Positions 1 to 8,127 of a stretch of 21,012 nt of DNA are shown piece after piece; the stretch's first letter is position 1, and every line of letters begins with the position of its first letter. Below the pieces are notes generated by a model. It saw only the letters and a list, made by a program, of their open reading frames with translations. It was not told the DNA's origin and did not search any database. Source of the DNA: a virus. The DNA lies in IMG/VR virus record IMGVR_UViG_3300021438_000074, positions 1 to 21,012 of that record; one strand, written 5' to 3'. The position numbers and the translations under genes were made by a program.

Positions 1-1460
1 TATGTCGTTTCCAAATCGATAACTGTTGTGCTTACAATCCCGCCTGCTTTGATCTTGTGGAAAGTGCCCGCCGTCCAGTTGGCGGGACTATTGGTCAAGT
101 ACAGATAACAGCCCTCTGCTGGGCTAGCAGTCAGCCCATGAGCTAAGCTGGAAGTGATCCTAACCGTGCCCGCGTTGTTGGCTGCAGTCCATGTTATGCC
201 TGTGTTTGGCCAAATCACTTTACGCTGCAAACCGACTAACCGGTCATACAATTGCGCGCCGCCCAGCGCTTTTATATCCGTACCATCAGAATACATAGCC
301 GCCGGGGAGCCGTTCACCCCGGAAGGATTGGCGTTAACCACTACCATACCGGACAACGCCGACGCACCAGCCGCCGTCATTGCCGTGGTGTTGGCATAGG
401 TCAATGGGTCAGATATAACAACGCCTGACGAATCCGTTATTTTACCGGTCGTAGGGTTGTATAACATATTGGCGCCGGGTTGAAAGAGTACCGCTATTTC
501 TTCATTACTGGCAGGTACCGCAGCGCCGGATAACCACACTACAGTTATATTGTAGTAAGATGAAGCTACTAAAACCGGGGCCGCCGATACGCGCAATCTT
601 ATGACCGTGGCGCCCGCGTTAGCATTTGACACTATGGTTATAATGTCATTGACCACCAACGATGCTATATCTCCTGAACGGTCGCCAGCATCGTTATCGG
701 TCTTGCTTATGCGTAATATAGTTACGTTAGTGGTTAAAGGGGCAGTCGCGCTATTGAACCGTATTTTACCCGTAGTGGGGTCGGCGTTCCCGGTAGATGA
801 GCCGAACATATATTGCAGGCCCGCCTTATCACCCTGAACACCCGCTGGCCCCGCCGCACCGGTTGGCCCGGTTGCGCCCGTAGGCCCTGTGGCGCCCGCA
901 GTCCCCTGTATTCCTTGCGCCCCTTGCGCCCCGGTCGGCCCTTGCGCCCCGGTCGGCCCTGTGGCCCCGGTCGGCCCGGTTGCGCCCTGCAAACCCTGCG
1001 GCCCTGTGGCACCCTGTGGCCCAGCGGGGCCTTGAGGCCCGTCGGCGCCGGTTGCCCCGGTTGGCCCGGTCGCCCCGGTTGCGCCGATAAGCGAGACACC
1101 TGCGGGCCATGCGCCTAACGCTTTCGGCCCGAAGAATTTAGTTGTCACGGTGTTAATAGCGTAATCGCCGTTATTACCGTCTGTTGCTATGGGGTCCACT
1201 GACAGCGCCAAGATGGTATTGACCGCGCCGCCGGGGTCGCCTTTGTACTTAACGAATAGCCCCGTGAAATCACCCACCACAGGCGTAGAAATCTGTGTAG
1301 CTGAAACCTTGAATGCTACGTAAGACAGGGACGAATTGGGAGTGAGAGAGAAATTGGTGCCCGACGAATCGCTAGCGTAAGCGGTGTAAACGTAATTATT
1401 AGCACCGACTACAGTTTGTACTAAGGATTTATACTGGTATAGGTTATCTAACCAAGACAT
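1..1460 (-). CDS. Tail fibre protein with collagen-like repeat (partial, runs off left edge)
   Basis: A frame opens at an ATG at 1460 and stays open to base 1, giving at least 486 residues; the C-terminus lies outside the window. The start follows the purine-rich site AAAGGGGG about 7 bases upstream. Residues 1-125 form a non-repetitive head (begins [12 protein letters not shown]). Residues 126-212 (bases 825-1085) are 29 uninterrupted Gly-X-Y triplets rich in GAT, GPT, GPQ and GAQ, as in collagen-like phage fibres. The section after it ([20 protein letters not shown]) resembles a beta-rich block common behind collagen stretches in phage fibres, and a later [11 protein letters not shown] resembles fibre head-domain motifs. 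The role is presumably a trimeric rod for host contact. The Gly-X-Y pattern is seen directly; fibre identity is inferred from it and from its place after the internal virion proteins. The receptor-binding end is not visible. Confidence 0.85.
   Translation of the reverse strand, partial: MSWLDNLYQYKSLVQTVVGANNYVYTAYASDSSGTNFSLTPNSSLSYVAFKVSATQISTPVVGDFTGLFVKYKGDPGGAVNTILALSVDPIATDGNNGDYAINTVTTKFFGPKALGAWPAGVSLIGATGATGPTGATGADGPQGPAGPQGATGPQGLQGATGPTGATGPTGAQGPTGAQGAQGIQGTAGATGPTGATGPTGAAGPAGVQGDKAGLQYMFGSSTGNADPTTGKIRFNSATAPLTTNVTILRISKTDNDAGDRSGDIASLVVNDIITIVSNANAGATVIRLRVSAAPVLVASSYYNITVVWLSGAAVPASNEEIAVLFQPGANMLYNPTTGKITDSSGVVISDPLTYANTTAMTAAGASALSGMVVVNANPSGVNGSPAAMYSDGTDIKALGGAQLYDRLVGLQRKVIWPNTGITWTAANNAGTVRITSSLAHGLTASPAEGCYLYLTNSPANWTAGTFHKIKAGGIVSTTVIDLETT
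825..1085 (-). repeat. Collagen-like Gly-X-Y coding repeat (29 triplets)
   Basis: A 261-bp stretch of 9-bp periodicity inside the fibre gene encodes 29 consecutive Gly-X-Y triplets. X is mostly Ala or Pro and Y is Thr or Gln, with no imperfect triplet. It is much more GC-rich than neighbouring DNA. Because of this bias, other frames across it also stay open and mimic genes. Such tracts change length easily by slippage. Confidence 0.9.
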
Positions 1461-1472
1461 TTAACGCCCCCT

Positions 1473-1769
1473 TTAGTATGTATAAGATGCGGCGTTGTCG
1501 GCGGTAAAAACGAAATCATCGCACGCCCTGCCTACTACTAACGGAGCGCCGTTAGTCGACACTAGCCCCGCTACCGCTTGTGCGAATTTTAAAGTGCCAT
1601 CAGCGTTAGTTATCCGGTAGCACTGCCATCCGGATTGCGAGGTGCCGCGATAAGGTATGAGTGATCTACTCACGTAGGTAAACGACGGATTAGTGGACTT
1701 GTCCATTATTGTCGTAACCGGGTGATCTGTTACGAATATGACCTTCTCATCAGGGTTAATTGACGCCAT
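1473..1769 (-). CDS. Small virion-associated protein of unknown function (98 aa)
   Basis: The ATG at 1769 has one of the best Shine-Dalgarno sites in the window (AAGGAGGT, 6-7 bases upstream), so the gene is well supported and probably strongly translated. The product is 98 residues, mixed in composition, without signal peptide or membrane segment, and ends in aromatic residues (AASYTY). I do not recognise the family. It sits between the last ejection-type gene and the collagen-like fibre gene, with 12 bases to the fibre start, so a role as fibre connector or minor virion protein is plausible but is inferred from position alone. Confidence 0.75.
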   Translation of the reverse strand: MASINPDEKVIFVTDHPVTTIMDKSTNPSFTYVSRSLIPYRGTSQSGWQCYRITNADGTLKFAQAVAGLVSTNGAPLVVGRACDDFVFTADNAASYTY

Positions 1770-1785
1770 TTGCTTACCTCCTTAG

Positions 1786-3396
1786 TTAATCGTTTAATCG
1801 TGAGCCTATGTAACCGCCGGTAACGGGTAATGCTCTTTGTGCTACAGGTCGAAGCGCTTGCCCGAGTAATGGCGAGATGCCGTTTTGCTGTACCGCGCCG
1901 TACATACCCGCAGCAGCAACTGATGGTCGCGACAAGTACAATCTAGCCACTAACCCGAAAGGTAATTTTGCTAGGCTCTCTAAGCTCAAGTTAGACATTG
2001 ATCGAGTAGCCGTGCCGGAATCCCCCACTATGGGCTTGAACGCCTCCGCAAAACGCGCCGCATTGTACAGATCGGATTGATTTTTGTTGAACACATAACC
2101 GGCCTTGTCCTTGCTGGCCAATGTCCTCGCAAGACCGTTCTTTAGCACGTCACCGCTGGAGCTGTTGACAACGCCTGACCCACTGGTAAGCATCATCAGG
2201 TTACGATACTCGTTGCGTGCGGCGTTGAACTGTTTGAGCGTATCCCCTGTCAGCCCTTTTTTCAAATGTTCATCGACAACATCTTTCAGTTTAGCGAGCG
2301 CTATACCCATATCGCGATCCCCGCCCTGACCGGTCATGTTTTTATACGAAGCACGGCTCAATTTACTAGCCATTTGCTGCAATTGTTTCCCGGTAGCAGA
2401 GCCTGACTGAACCAATTCTGTGAAGTTCTTAACCAGCGGGTTATCCATAAAGCTGACGTTAGCCGGTAAAACACCCTCTAGGTCTTTGTTTATACGGTCT
2501 ATTTTATTCATAACGAAAGGTGTGTTTATTCCGCGCGGCTTATTGTCCGCTACCATTCTGTAAATGCCCGCAATACGCGTCTTCGCTGCTTCCAGTACGG
2601 GGGCGCTTACATCGTCAGCCGTCTCACCTATGGATTTAGCGGCTATCTTATTGAGTACACCAGCATTGTGGCGCTTGATATCTTCAAATGCGCCAGACGT
2701 AAACGGGTTACTTTCCAACGCGGCTTCGAACTTTTGCAAAGACTTTGATCCAGCCGCTTGGCCGGGTGTCGCTTGGAAGCCCATTTCCTGAGCGCGATTA
2801 AGCACAGCTTGCTCTTGCGGTTTTAACCCCGCCGTCTGTTCTACTCTACCTAACGCAAGTTGGTTAGCCGCGTTACCTTGACCGCGTAAAGCGCCAATAA
2901 CTTTATCCCCGACATACTTACCCGCAGCGCCGCCCACCGCACCTAACGCCATGTTTTCAGCGCGTGATTCATTCTCACCTGTCGGTTTCAGAGCGCCTAG
3001 AGCCGCACCCGTAGTAGTAGCGCCTAGATACGTGTTAACGCCGGGTATTAACGACAGCGGAAGCGCTGCGGTAATATTACCTATAATATCGCCCGTAAGC
3101 CCCGCTTTGGTAGACCGTAAGCCTTCCATCGCTTGCTTATGCTGCGCTATCTCTTCCGGCGTTGCTTTGCCTAGCATCTGCTTGGCACCTAGATAAAGCC
3201 CGGTCATACCGCCGCCGATACCGGCCAATAGATTCTGCCCTATAGACTGCTTTTGCGCTGTCTCCTTGTAAGGGTCGACAGGCGCCGCCTTGAATTGACT
3301 TTGAAAGTGGGCTAGCGCTTGCTGTTCCGTAGCGCCTTCCGGCGCTGTTATCTCGTAGCGCTTACCATCTGGCGCGGTTATCTCGAATCTTGGCAT
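1786..3396 (-). CDS. Probable internal virion / DNA ejection protein (536 aa)
   Basis: The product begins with a short duplicated motif (FEITAPDGKRYEITAPEG, residues 4-21), an N-terminal block I associate with large phage internal or injected proteins. Glycine-rich hydrophobic stretches follow at about residues 53-70, 100-135 and 150-165, suited to membrane insertion. The rest looks largely helical with alanine, lysine and glutamine. The start overlaps the stop of the 407-residue gene in a TAATG junction, so translation is probably coupled. It is the third of three consecutive large glycine/glutamine-rich genes downstream of the hub genes, the usual place for ejection proteins in P22-like and other short-tailed phages. 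Function is inferred from composition and position; no enzymatic motif was seen. Confidence 0.7.
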   Translation of the reverse strand: MPRFEITAPDGKRYEITAPEGATEQQALAHFQSQFKAAPVDPYKETAQKQSIGQNLLAGIGGGMTGLYLGAKQMLGKATPEEIAQHKQAMEGLRSTKAGLTGDIIGNITAALPLSLIPGVNTYLGATTTGAALGALKPTGENESRAENMALGAVGGAAGKYVGDKVIGALRGQGNAANQLALGRVEQTAGLKPQEQAVLNRAQEMGFQATPGQAAGSKSLQKFEAALESNPFTSGAFEDIKRHNAGVLNKIAAKSIGETADDVSAPVLEAAKTRIAGIYRMVADNKPRGINTPFVMNKIDRINKDLEGVLPANVSFMDNPLVKNFTELVQSGSATGKQLQQMASKLSRASYKNMTGQGGDRDMGIALAKLKDVVDEHLKKGLTGDTLKQFNAARNEYRNLMMLTSGSGVVNSSSGDVLKNGLARTLASKDKAGYVFNKNQSDLYNAARFAEAFKPIVGDSGTATRSMSNLSLESLAKLPFGLVARLYLSRPSVAAAGMYGAVQQNGISPLLGQALRPVAQRALPVTGGYIGSRLND

Positions 3397-4619
3397 TAAT
3401 CAAGCCTCCTGATAGAGAATCCATCGGTTTGAGGCGCAGCCGGTTGCAACGGCTGTTGTTGAACCTGCTGACCGGCGCGTAATTTGGCGCGGTTTATGCC
3501 GTTTCGCAATATGCCTTGGAACTCTCTCGATGCTTTTATGAATTCTTCCTCAGAGTTAGCTTTTTCCATTCTGGAAATAGCTTGCGTAGCTTTTTCACCC
3601 TCGATCTGAGTAATCTGGCCACCGCCTTTAAGCGATTCGAAAGCCTCCAAGAATTGCTTGCCCTTCAATTGGTTAAGCGCTATATCAAAACTGGCCGAGT
3701 CAGTGCCGGGGTACAGCGAAAGCGCTTTACCGACGGGAGCGCTTTTACCCACCGATATTTTAAAACCGGGGTGCGCTAAGAGGTCATCGACCAGTTTGCT
3801 AGTAGTCTCCGCTTGCATGACGGCGTTCGGCAAATCCTGCGCTGCTTTGGCCTGGTTCACAGCAGTTTCTTTAGCGCCGGATATCATAGCCTGTTTCTGG
3901 GCTTGGAATGCTGGGTCAAGTTCCTGCTGCGCTCTCAGTAAGTTAAGCTGCGCTGCTTGTTGTGCTAGTCCGTGGGACTGCTGGAATTGTCTTTCGCTTT
4001 GTGCCAGTCTCGCACCCTCACCAGGGGACATACCCACACCGAGAGCGCCGCGAGCCTGTCCTGTGTAAGGGTCTAGTAGGCCGATTTGGGACCCTTGGTT
4101 AACCTGCATCAGCCGCGCCGCTGGTGAGATGCCTGTTGACTCGGTTTCCCCGGAATCGAATATGTTATGTACTACAGGCCGCCCGCTAGAATCATAACCG
4201 TCTTTAGTCATCTTAACTTTAGGCGCGATCTTTATGCCGTACTCAACGAGGGCCGGAACACCGCTACTGATAAGAGCGTTGCTCATTTCCTTGCGGCTTC
4301 CGCCGCCTTGGAACTTGCCGAGTACTTGCCGCATTGCCTCCTGATCAGCTAACCGGCGCTTAAGTTCATCCTGTTTCATCTGCGCTTCGGCTTCCTGCAT
4401 CTGCATAGCCTGCTGCCGCAACTGCATATTCTGCCCTTGCATGTAGCCCTGCTGCATGCCCTGCAAGCCGTTGCCCATAGCCTCACCGAAACTTATAGGC
4501 CGTGGACTAGCGCCCGACGATTGTAGTAACCCTTGCGCCATACCCATGAGCGCTTGGTTATTTGGGTCGAAGAACTGGCTCATGCCGCCCGAACCGGGTG
4601 CAAAACCTTTACCGCTCAT
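3396..4619 (-). CDS. Probable internal virion / DNA ejection protein (407 aa)
   Basis: The N-terminal third is glycine-, methionine- and glutamine-rich; roughly residues 50-90 have the pattern of a long charged helix or coiled coil (many Q, M, E, K and R). The middle has further helical Q/A-rich segments around residues 210-260. The C-terminal part (TQIEGEKATQAISRMEKANSEEEF) resembles a helical end seen in phage structural proteins. No signal peptide or catalytic motif is visible. It is joined by TAATG overlaps to both neighbours (the 368-residue gene before it and the 536-residue gene after it), so the three are probably made in fixed proportion. The position between GNAT-like and fibre genes suggests one of a set of proteins carried in the head and delivered with the DNA. 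This is inference, not a family match. Confidence 0.65.
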   Translation of the reverse strand: MSGKGFAPGSGGMSQFFDPNNQALMGMAQGLLQSSGASPRPISFGEAMGNGLQGMQQGYMQGQNMQLRQQAMQMQEAEAQMKQDELKRRLADQEAMRQVLGKFQGGGSRKEMSNALISSGVPALVEYGIKIAPKVKMTKDGYDSSGRPVVHNIFDSGETESTGISPAARLMQVNQGSQIGLLDPYTGQARGALGVGMSPGEGARLAQSERQFQQSHGLAQQAAQLNLLRAQQELDPAFQAQKQAMISGAKETAVNQAKAAQDLPNAVMQAETTSKLVDDLLAHPGFKISVGKSAPVGKALSLYPGTDSASFDIALNQLKGKQFLEAFESLKGGGQITQIEGEKATQAISRMEKANSEEEFIKASREFQGILRNGINRAKLRAGQQVQQQPLQPAAPQTDGFSIRRLD

Positions 4620-5725
4620 TAGAATAATCCTCCTAGAAGACCGAGGCCGCCGCCAATAGCCGCACCCACAGGACCGCCTACCATGGCGCCCATACCGGCG
4701 CCACTAAGAGCACCCCCGAAGGCGCCCGCGCCTACGTTTCTATAATTCGTCTGGGATTGCGTGCCGCCCATTGACGCCCCAGGCTGTACGATCCCTGAGT
4801 AATTCGCTAACTGGTTCCAGTTGTAGCTGTTCGGTGCTTGCAGCGCGTCCATATACCGCCCGAAATTATTATCCTGCATATTTTGTACGGTTCCCAAGGC
4901 GCCCAACCCTTGCAACCTGTTTTGCAGATTCTGCGAATTCATTTGCATTTGTTGCGCGTTGTTCTGCAGCCCTAGGTTCGCGTTGAACTGATTATTCTGC
5001 AGATTATTTGAGGCGTTGAACTGATCGCCGGAAAACTGGCGATTAGCGTTTTGCTGCGCGTTTTGAAAAGCTTGATCGTTCAGCGCGTTCGCCGTGCCGT
5101 ACATGCGCTGTTGCGCGTTCTCGTAAGCCCCGCCATACAGGTTAGTAAGAGCGGGTGCTAGGTCTTGGTTAAGCCTAGAGGCTGCCAAACCTTCCGCTAT
5201 CCCTTGCCGCGAGCCGCCGTACTGCCCAGCTGCTAACGCTTCAGAGCGTAGGCCCGGCATTACTTGCTCATTAAGATTGCGCGTAAGTTGATTGGTTATC
5301 GCGCTTGCTTGCTGATTGAGGTACGGGTTGTCCGGTCTACCAGAAAGCATACGTGACATAGCGCCAGTAGGATCGAGCACACCCTGACTTTGCCTAGCTT
5401 GTACCAAGCTTGTCTGAGGGGCGGTTATGTCCTTGTACGTTGAATTAGCTACCGGATTGAATTTGGTGTCAAACGCCCCGCGCATTACATCGCCCGCGCC
5501 TGCTTGCGCGAATTGCATACTTGGGTCAAGGGCGCGATCTTTCACATACTGCGAATACAGGTCGACACCTTGCTGCATCTGTGGTGTGAATTGACTTTGA
5601 TTGTACAGAGTATTCGCCGCAGGAAGGATACCGGTTATGCCCTTGGCGGCATCGCCTGTGAGATAAGGGATAGCATCTTTCCAAGGTGTGGAGGTAGATA
5701 CTGTTGGTTTCGCTTTCTTACTCAT
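4619..5725 (-). CDS. Probable internal virion / ejection protein with C-terminal glycine zipper (368 aa)
   Basis: The middle of the protein (about residues 210-275) is dominated by Gln and Asn with recurring QFNA/LQNN patterns. The last 35 residues (334-368) are a hydrophobic glycine-zipper-like segment (GGALSGAGMGAMVGG, then GAAIGGGLGLLGG), a common membrane-inserting element in proteins that phages push into the host envelope. The start ATG at 5725 overlaps the end of the GNAT-like gene by 8 bases and has an AGGTG site upstream. It is the first of three consecutive TAATG-linked genes of this kind. Direct observations are the Q/N repeats and the glycine zipper; a role in forming a conduit for DNA entry is inferred. 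Confidence 0.68.
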   Translation of the reverse strand: MSKKAKPTVSTSTPWKDAIPYLTGDAAKGITGILPAANTLYNQSQFTPQMQQGVDLYSQYVKDRALDPSMQFAQAGAGDVMRGAFDTKFNPVANSTYKDITAPQTSLVQARQSQGVLDPTGAMSRMLSGRPDNPYLNQQASAITNQLTRNLNEQVMPGLRSEALAAGQYGGSRQGIAEGLAASRLNQDLAPALTNLYGGAYENAQQRMYGTANALNDQAFQNAQQNANRQFSGDQFNASNNLQNNQFNANLGLQNNAQQMQMNSQNLQNRLQGLGALGTVQNMQDNNFGRYMDALQAPNSYNWNQLANYSGIVQPGASMGGTQSQTNYRNVGAGAFGGALSGAGMGAMVGGPVGAAIGGGLGLLGGLF

Positions 5726-6152
5726 CGGCTAACACCTCAAAAGTGTAATTTTCATACTTTCTACGATAACCAAGCCTATCGTAGAACTTTTTACCTATGC
5801 CGCGCCGTGAGCCGGTATCAATCCAGTCGATACCATTTTCGCGCGAATATTTTACCATAGCTTCATGCAGCGTGTCACCCCATTCAGCCATATTTTCACC
5901 GCCGACTAGGAATATATTCAACGCTTTACCCAGCGGATATTGTATTTGTTCGGTAACAATGGCGCTTACCACGGTTCCTGACTCGACTATTACCCAGCTT
6001 TGTGAGCGTTCTGCCACTAGATCGAGTAATACATAATCGATAGGGAAGCGCTTATCCATGCCGAACTTCTCTAGGGCTGATTGCAGGAATTGCCGCATGT
6101 AGGGCCAGTATTCCGGCAATAATTCCTTGTTTATTTTGAATACCTCTACCAT
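5718..6152 (-). CDS. GNAT-like protein of the virion operon (about 144 aa)
   Basis: The C-terminal half has the look of a GNAT acyltransferase fold: a beta-strand with a polar end (GIDWIDTGSRRGIGKKFYDRLGY) followed by a final strand, as at the acetyl-CoA site and the last helix of the fold. T7-like phages carry a GNAT-fold protein (gp13) needed for assembly of the internal core, and this gene also sits directly before the ejection-type genes, so a structural or assembly role is as likely as an enzymatic one. Start is uncertain: a GTG at 6161 would add three residues, while the ATG at 6152 is chosen here for better spacing from GGGA. It overlaps the end of the 21-residue-repeat gene and the start of the 368-residue gene, so it is embedded in the late operon. 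Confidence 0.65.
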   Translation of the reverse strand: MVEVFKINKELLPEYWPYMRQFLQSALEKFGMDKRFPIDYVLLDLVAERSQSWVIVESGTVVSAIVTEQIQYPLGKALNIFLVGGENMAEWGDTLHEAMVKYSRENGIDWIDTGSRRGIGKKFYDRLGYRRKYENYTFEVLADE

Positions 6153-6772
6153 TTTGACCACGTCCCGCCGTTATAGCCGTAGAACCCGGCACCACTTCCG
6201 GGGTTCCAGCTTGTGCCGTCAGCTAGTCTGAAATCGCCGTCTCGCGGCTTACTAGGAGCCACATAGGTCTTGTCTATGTGCCCCGCCGCCAATATGTCCA
6301 GCGCGTTGCGTATCTTGTTCAATTCCTCGCCGATAAACCCCGGCAGGGCGCTAATGTCTGCTGGTACTATGCCCGGAACGTACATATAAGAAACTCCTGT
6401 AATCTTTGTCACCAGTGACGCTACTGACTGTGCTACTGATACCACTACGCCGGCCAGTGTGAAAGCCATCGCTTCATCATGCCTAACCGCTTGCGCTGCT
6501 GCCGCCGTTATGTCCGCTAATGTTGCTGCTAGCGATTGCGCCCTTCTAACTACCTGCGCCGCCGCTACAGTGACGCCGTCTAACTGCGCCGTTAGCGCTT
6601 GCCCGTGTTGTAGCGTCTCACTTACCGCTGCTGAAACACTATCTAACGCAAACGCTAACCCCTGGCTATGCTGCAGCGCACCGTTCAGGCTTACTGTAAC
6701 GCCGTCTAACGTTACCGCCAGCGATTGCGTTTTATTGGGGCCGCTGCTACCAGCTGCAAGTAGCAGGCTCAT
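6146..6772 (-). CDS. Tail-associated protein with five 21-residue repeats (208 aa)
   Basis: Residues 16-120 are five back-to-back 21-residue units of the type QxLAxxLDGVTVxxxQxLxHx, without gaps. Hydrophobic residues alternate in the first half of each unit, suggesting a beta-solenoid or a repeated strand-helix rod. The C-terminal domain (about 165-208) has the pattern KPRDGDFRLADGTSWNPGSG followed by YGYNGGTW, a small glycine/tryptophan-rich module that I recall at the ends of phage tail proteins. There is no signal peptide. The ATG at 6772 starts 4 bases after the stop of the preceding 225-residue gene. A fibre- or spike-like rod is the best guess from architecture and position; I do not know a named family for the whole. 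Confidence 0.7.
   Translation of the reverse strand: MSLLLAAGSSGPNKTQSLAVTLDGVTVSLNGALQHSQGLAFALDSVSAAVSETLQHGQALTAQLDGVTVAAAQVVRRAQSLAATLADITAAAAQAVRHDEAMAFTLAGVVVSVAQSVASLVTKITGVSYMYVPGIVPADISALPGFIGEELNKIRNALDILAAGHIDKTYVAPSKPRDGDFRLADGTSWNPGSGAGFYGYNGGTWSKW
6413..6727 (-). repeat. Five tandem 63-bp coding repeats
   Basis: The segment encodes five gap-free 21-residue units. The positions Q1, L3, L7 and V10 (or I) and the Q/R-H end recur in most units. The DNA copies have diverged more than the protein pattern, so selection appears to hold the protein period rather than the array being newly copied. Confidence 0.85.
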
Positions 6773-6776
6773 TTCG

Positions 6777-7454
6777 CTAGTACTCCGTTACTTCAGCCCA
6801 CACAACAGTGACGCTCAAACCCCATGTCATTGAAGCAGGCCATACTGTAGCACCGTTCTTTATTACCAGCCCTTCATTCTGCGCCAGCACAACAGGATGT
6901 ATGCTCATGTCCGCGTCAATATCCATCATGTCTATTTTGTCAACTAGTTGGAGGCGATGGGAGGCCGTTATGGCGCCCGTTCCTATACCTATAAATACGT
7001 TACCGATAGCCTGCGAATCAAGCGTTTTAGTGCCGGCGCCAAGAGCCGCTGTCGTAGCGCAACGCGCTTCACCCAATAGTGTAGTGCCCATGTTTGTACG
7101 GGTTTTCGCGTTGTTCCCTGTTATGGTCGCTGTGGTGCCGCCCGTGCCCGCTGCTGACCAGCTTCTTGCAATGACGAGGTCCAAATTAACAAGCCCCGCC
7201 GCTGTCGCTGCAACGTTAGCCCCTGCGCTGATTAGGACTTTTTGGACAACACACCGTCTTGACGTGTCCGTCCATCTGAATTGAAAAAGCTCACCGTTAG
7301 CCGCCAGCGCTGCTGCTATTGTGCCGCTGGTCATGCCTATCCGGTAATGCCCTAGCGATCCGTGGTCAAGCGGTCTACCTGTCACACGGCTCGCTCTGTG
7401 CGTCGCTTCTACTTCAGCTACTACACCACTAAAACCTTGCTTTTGAATCGCCAT
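6777..7454 (-). CDS. Putative structural protein (225 aa)
   Basis: The ATG at 7454 has a strong site (TAGGAGGAACGGGATAA upstream). The product is rich in Gly, Ala, Thr and Val with many short hydrophobic stretches typical of beta-sandwich virion proteins; a middle segment (VNLDLVIARSWSAAGTGGT) and the ending (ATVWPASMTWGLSVTVVWAEV) suggest paired strands. It has no signal peptide, membrane helix or catalytic motif. It is one of four consecutive small beta-rich genes between the hub-like gene and the ejection-type genes, which suggests tail accessory, fibre-support or decoration roles. I do not recognise a named family. Confidence 0.65.
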   Translation of the reverse strand: MAIQKQGFSGVVAEVEATHRASRVTGRPLDHGSLGHYRIGMTSGTIAAALAANGELFQFRWTDTSRRCVVQKVLISAGANVAATAAGLVNLDLVIARSWSAAGTGGTTATITGNNAKTRTNMGTTLLGEARCATTAALGAGTKTLDSQAIGNVFIGIGTGAITASHRLQLVDKIDMMDIDADMSIHPVVLAQNEGLVIKNGATVWPASMTWGLSVTVVWAEVTEY

Positions 7455-7468
7455 TTATCCCGTTCCTC

Positions 7469-7753
7469 CTATACCCAAACCCATGAAACCGACCACGTAC
7501 CGTATATACTAGAGTTATTACCGGTATTCACTCCATAGATGGTAAACCCGGTACCGTTTACTATATTCCCCGCAATAACTTTTATTGTTTCTACTACGTG
7601 TTCGTCAGCACTATGATCCGCCGTCGCAGTAGGAACCAGCCAAGCCTCAACAAATGACGACGTGGTGATACCTGTTTGCCCCGTTACCGCCACTGAAGTA
7701 TCTGACGACCCGGGGAACGCGCCAAAATCTAATGTGGCGTTGCCTGTAGCCAT
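7469..7753 (-). CDS. Small beta-rich virion protein (94 aa)
   Basis: This compact protein is rich in Thr, Ser, Gly and Val, beginning MATGNATLDFGAFPGSSDTS and ending in a strand with alternating aromatic residues (WSVSWVWV). It looks like one small beta-sandwich. The ATG at 7753 overlaps the stop of the 123-residue gene in a TAATG junction, indicating coupled translation. No motif gives a function; the neighbours are virion proteins, so a minor structural role is inferred. Confidence 0.65.
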   Translation of the reverse strand: MATGNATLDFGAFPGSSDTSVAVTGQTGITTSSFVEAWLVPTATADHSADEHVVETIKVIAGNIVNGTGFTIYGVNTGNNSSIYGTWSVSWVWV

Positions 7754-8124
7754 TACGGATTGCCCTCTGTTATAGTCGCTGAGGACGTTGTTATAACGTC
7801 GTTGACCGCTATAGTAGTATTCGTTATCACTATATTCGTTCCACTGGTGCCCACGGTTAAACCCTCGATGACCATTGTTGTTCCATCAGTCTTAAAAAGC
7901 CGCGCTATGGCTGCCGTGCCTGCTGCAACCGCCGTAGCATTTCCCACAGCGTTGAACGTTAATACCCCGCCCGATACCGTCCCGAGCGTAGCTGCGCAGG
8001 TAGAAGTATACAGCAGCGTGCCGTAAGCCGCTGTGTACACTGACAATTTAGCCGTCGCCCCCGCTTCCGTCACTATAGCTGTGGCGCGCGCGTTTCGTAG
8101 CGTAGTGTTTAAAGTTATGGCCAT
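7753..8124 (-). CDS. Small beta-rich structural protein (123 aa)
   Basis: The product is Ala/Thr/Val-rich with regular short strands, beginning MAITLNTTLRNARATAIVTEAG and ending in a threonine-rich strand segment (NIVITNTTIAVNDVITTSSA). It appears to be an all-beta fold of the type seen in phage decoration or tail accessory proteins. The ATG at 8124 lies 3 bases after the stop of the 521-residue hub-like gene, and its own stop overlaps the next start as TAATG. There is no signal peptide or membrane segment. The function cannot be read from the sequence. Confidence 0.65.
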   Translation of the reverse strand: MAITLNTTLRNARATAIVTEAGATAKLSVYTAAYGTLLYTSTCAATLGTVSGGVLTFNAVGNATAVAAGTAAIARLFKTDGTTMVIEGLTVGTSGTNIVITNTTIAVNDVITTSSATITEGNP

Positions 8125-8127
8125 CTG

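Noticed and set aside
734-1118. Open frames in several registers across the collagen-like segment, on both strands
   Set aside because: They arise from the 9-bp GC-rich periodicity; only the frame in register with the ATG at 1460 gives Gly-X-Y and continues into normal protein on both sides.
1-1460. Diversity-generating retroelement target in the fibre gene
   Set aside because: No reverse transcriptase or template repeat is in the window, and the variable C-terminal end of the fibre lies outside it, so nothing supports or excludes this.
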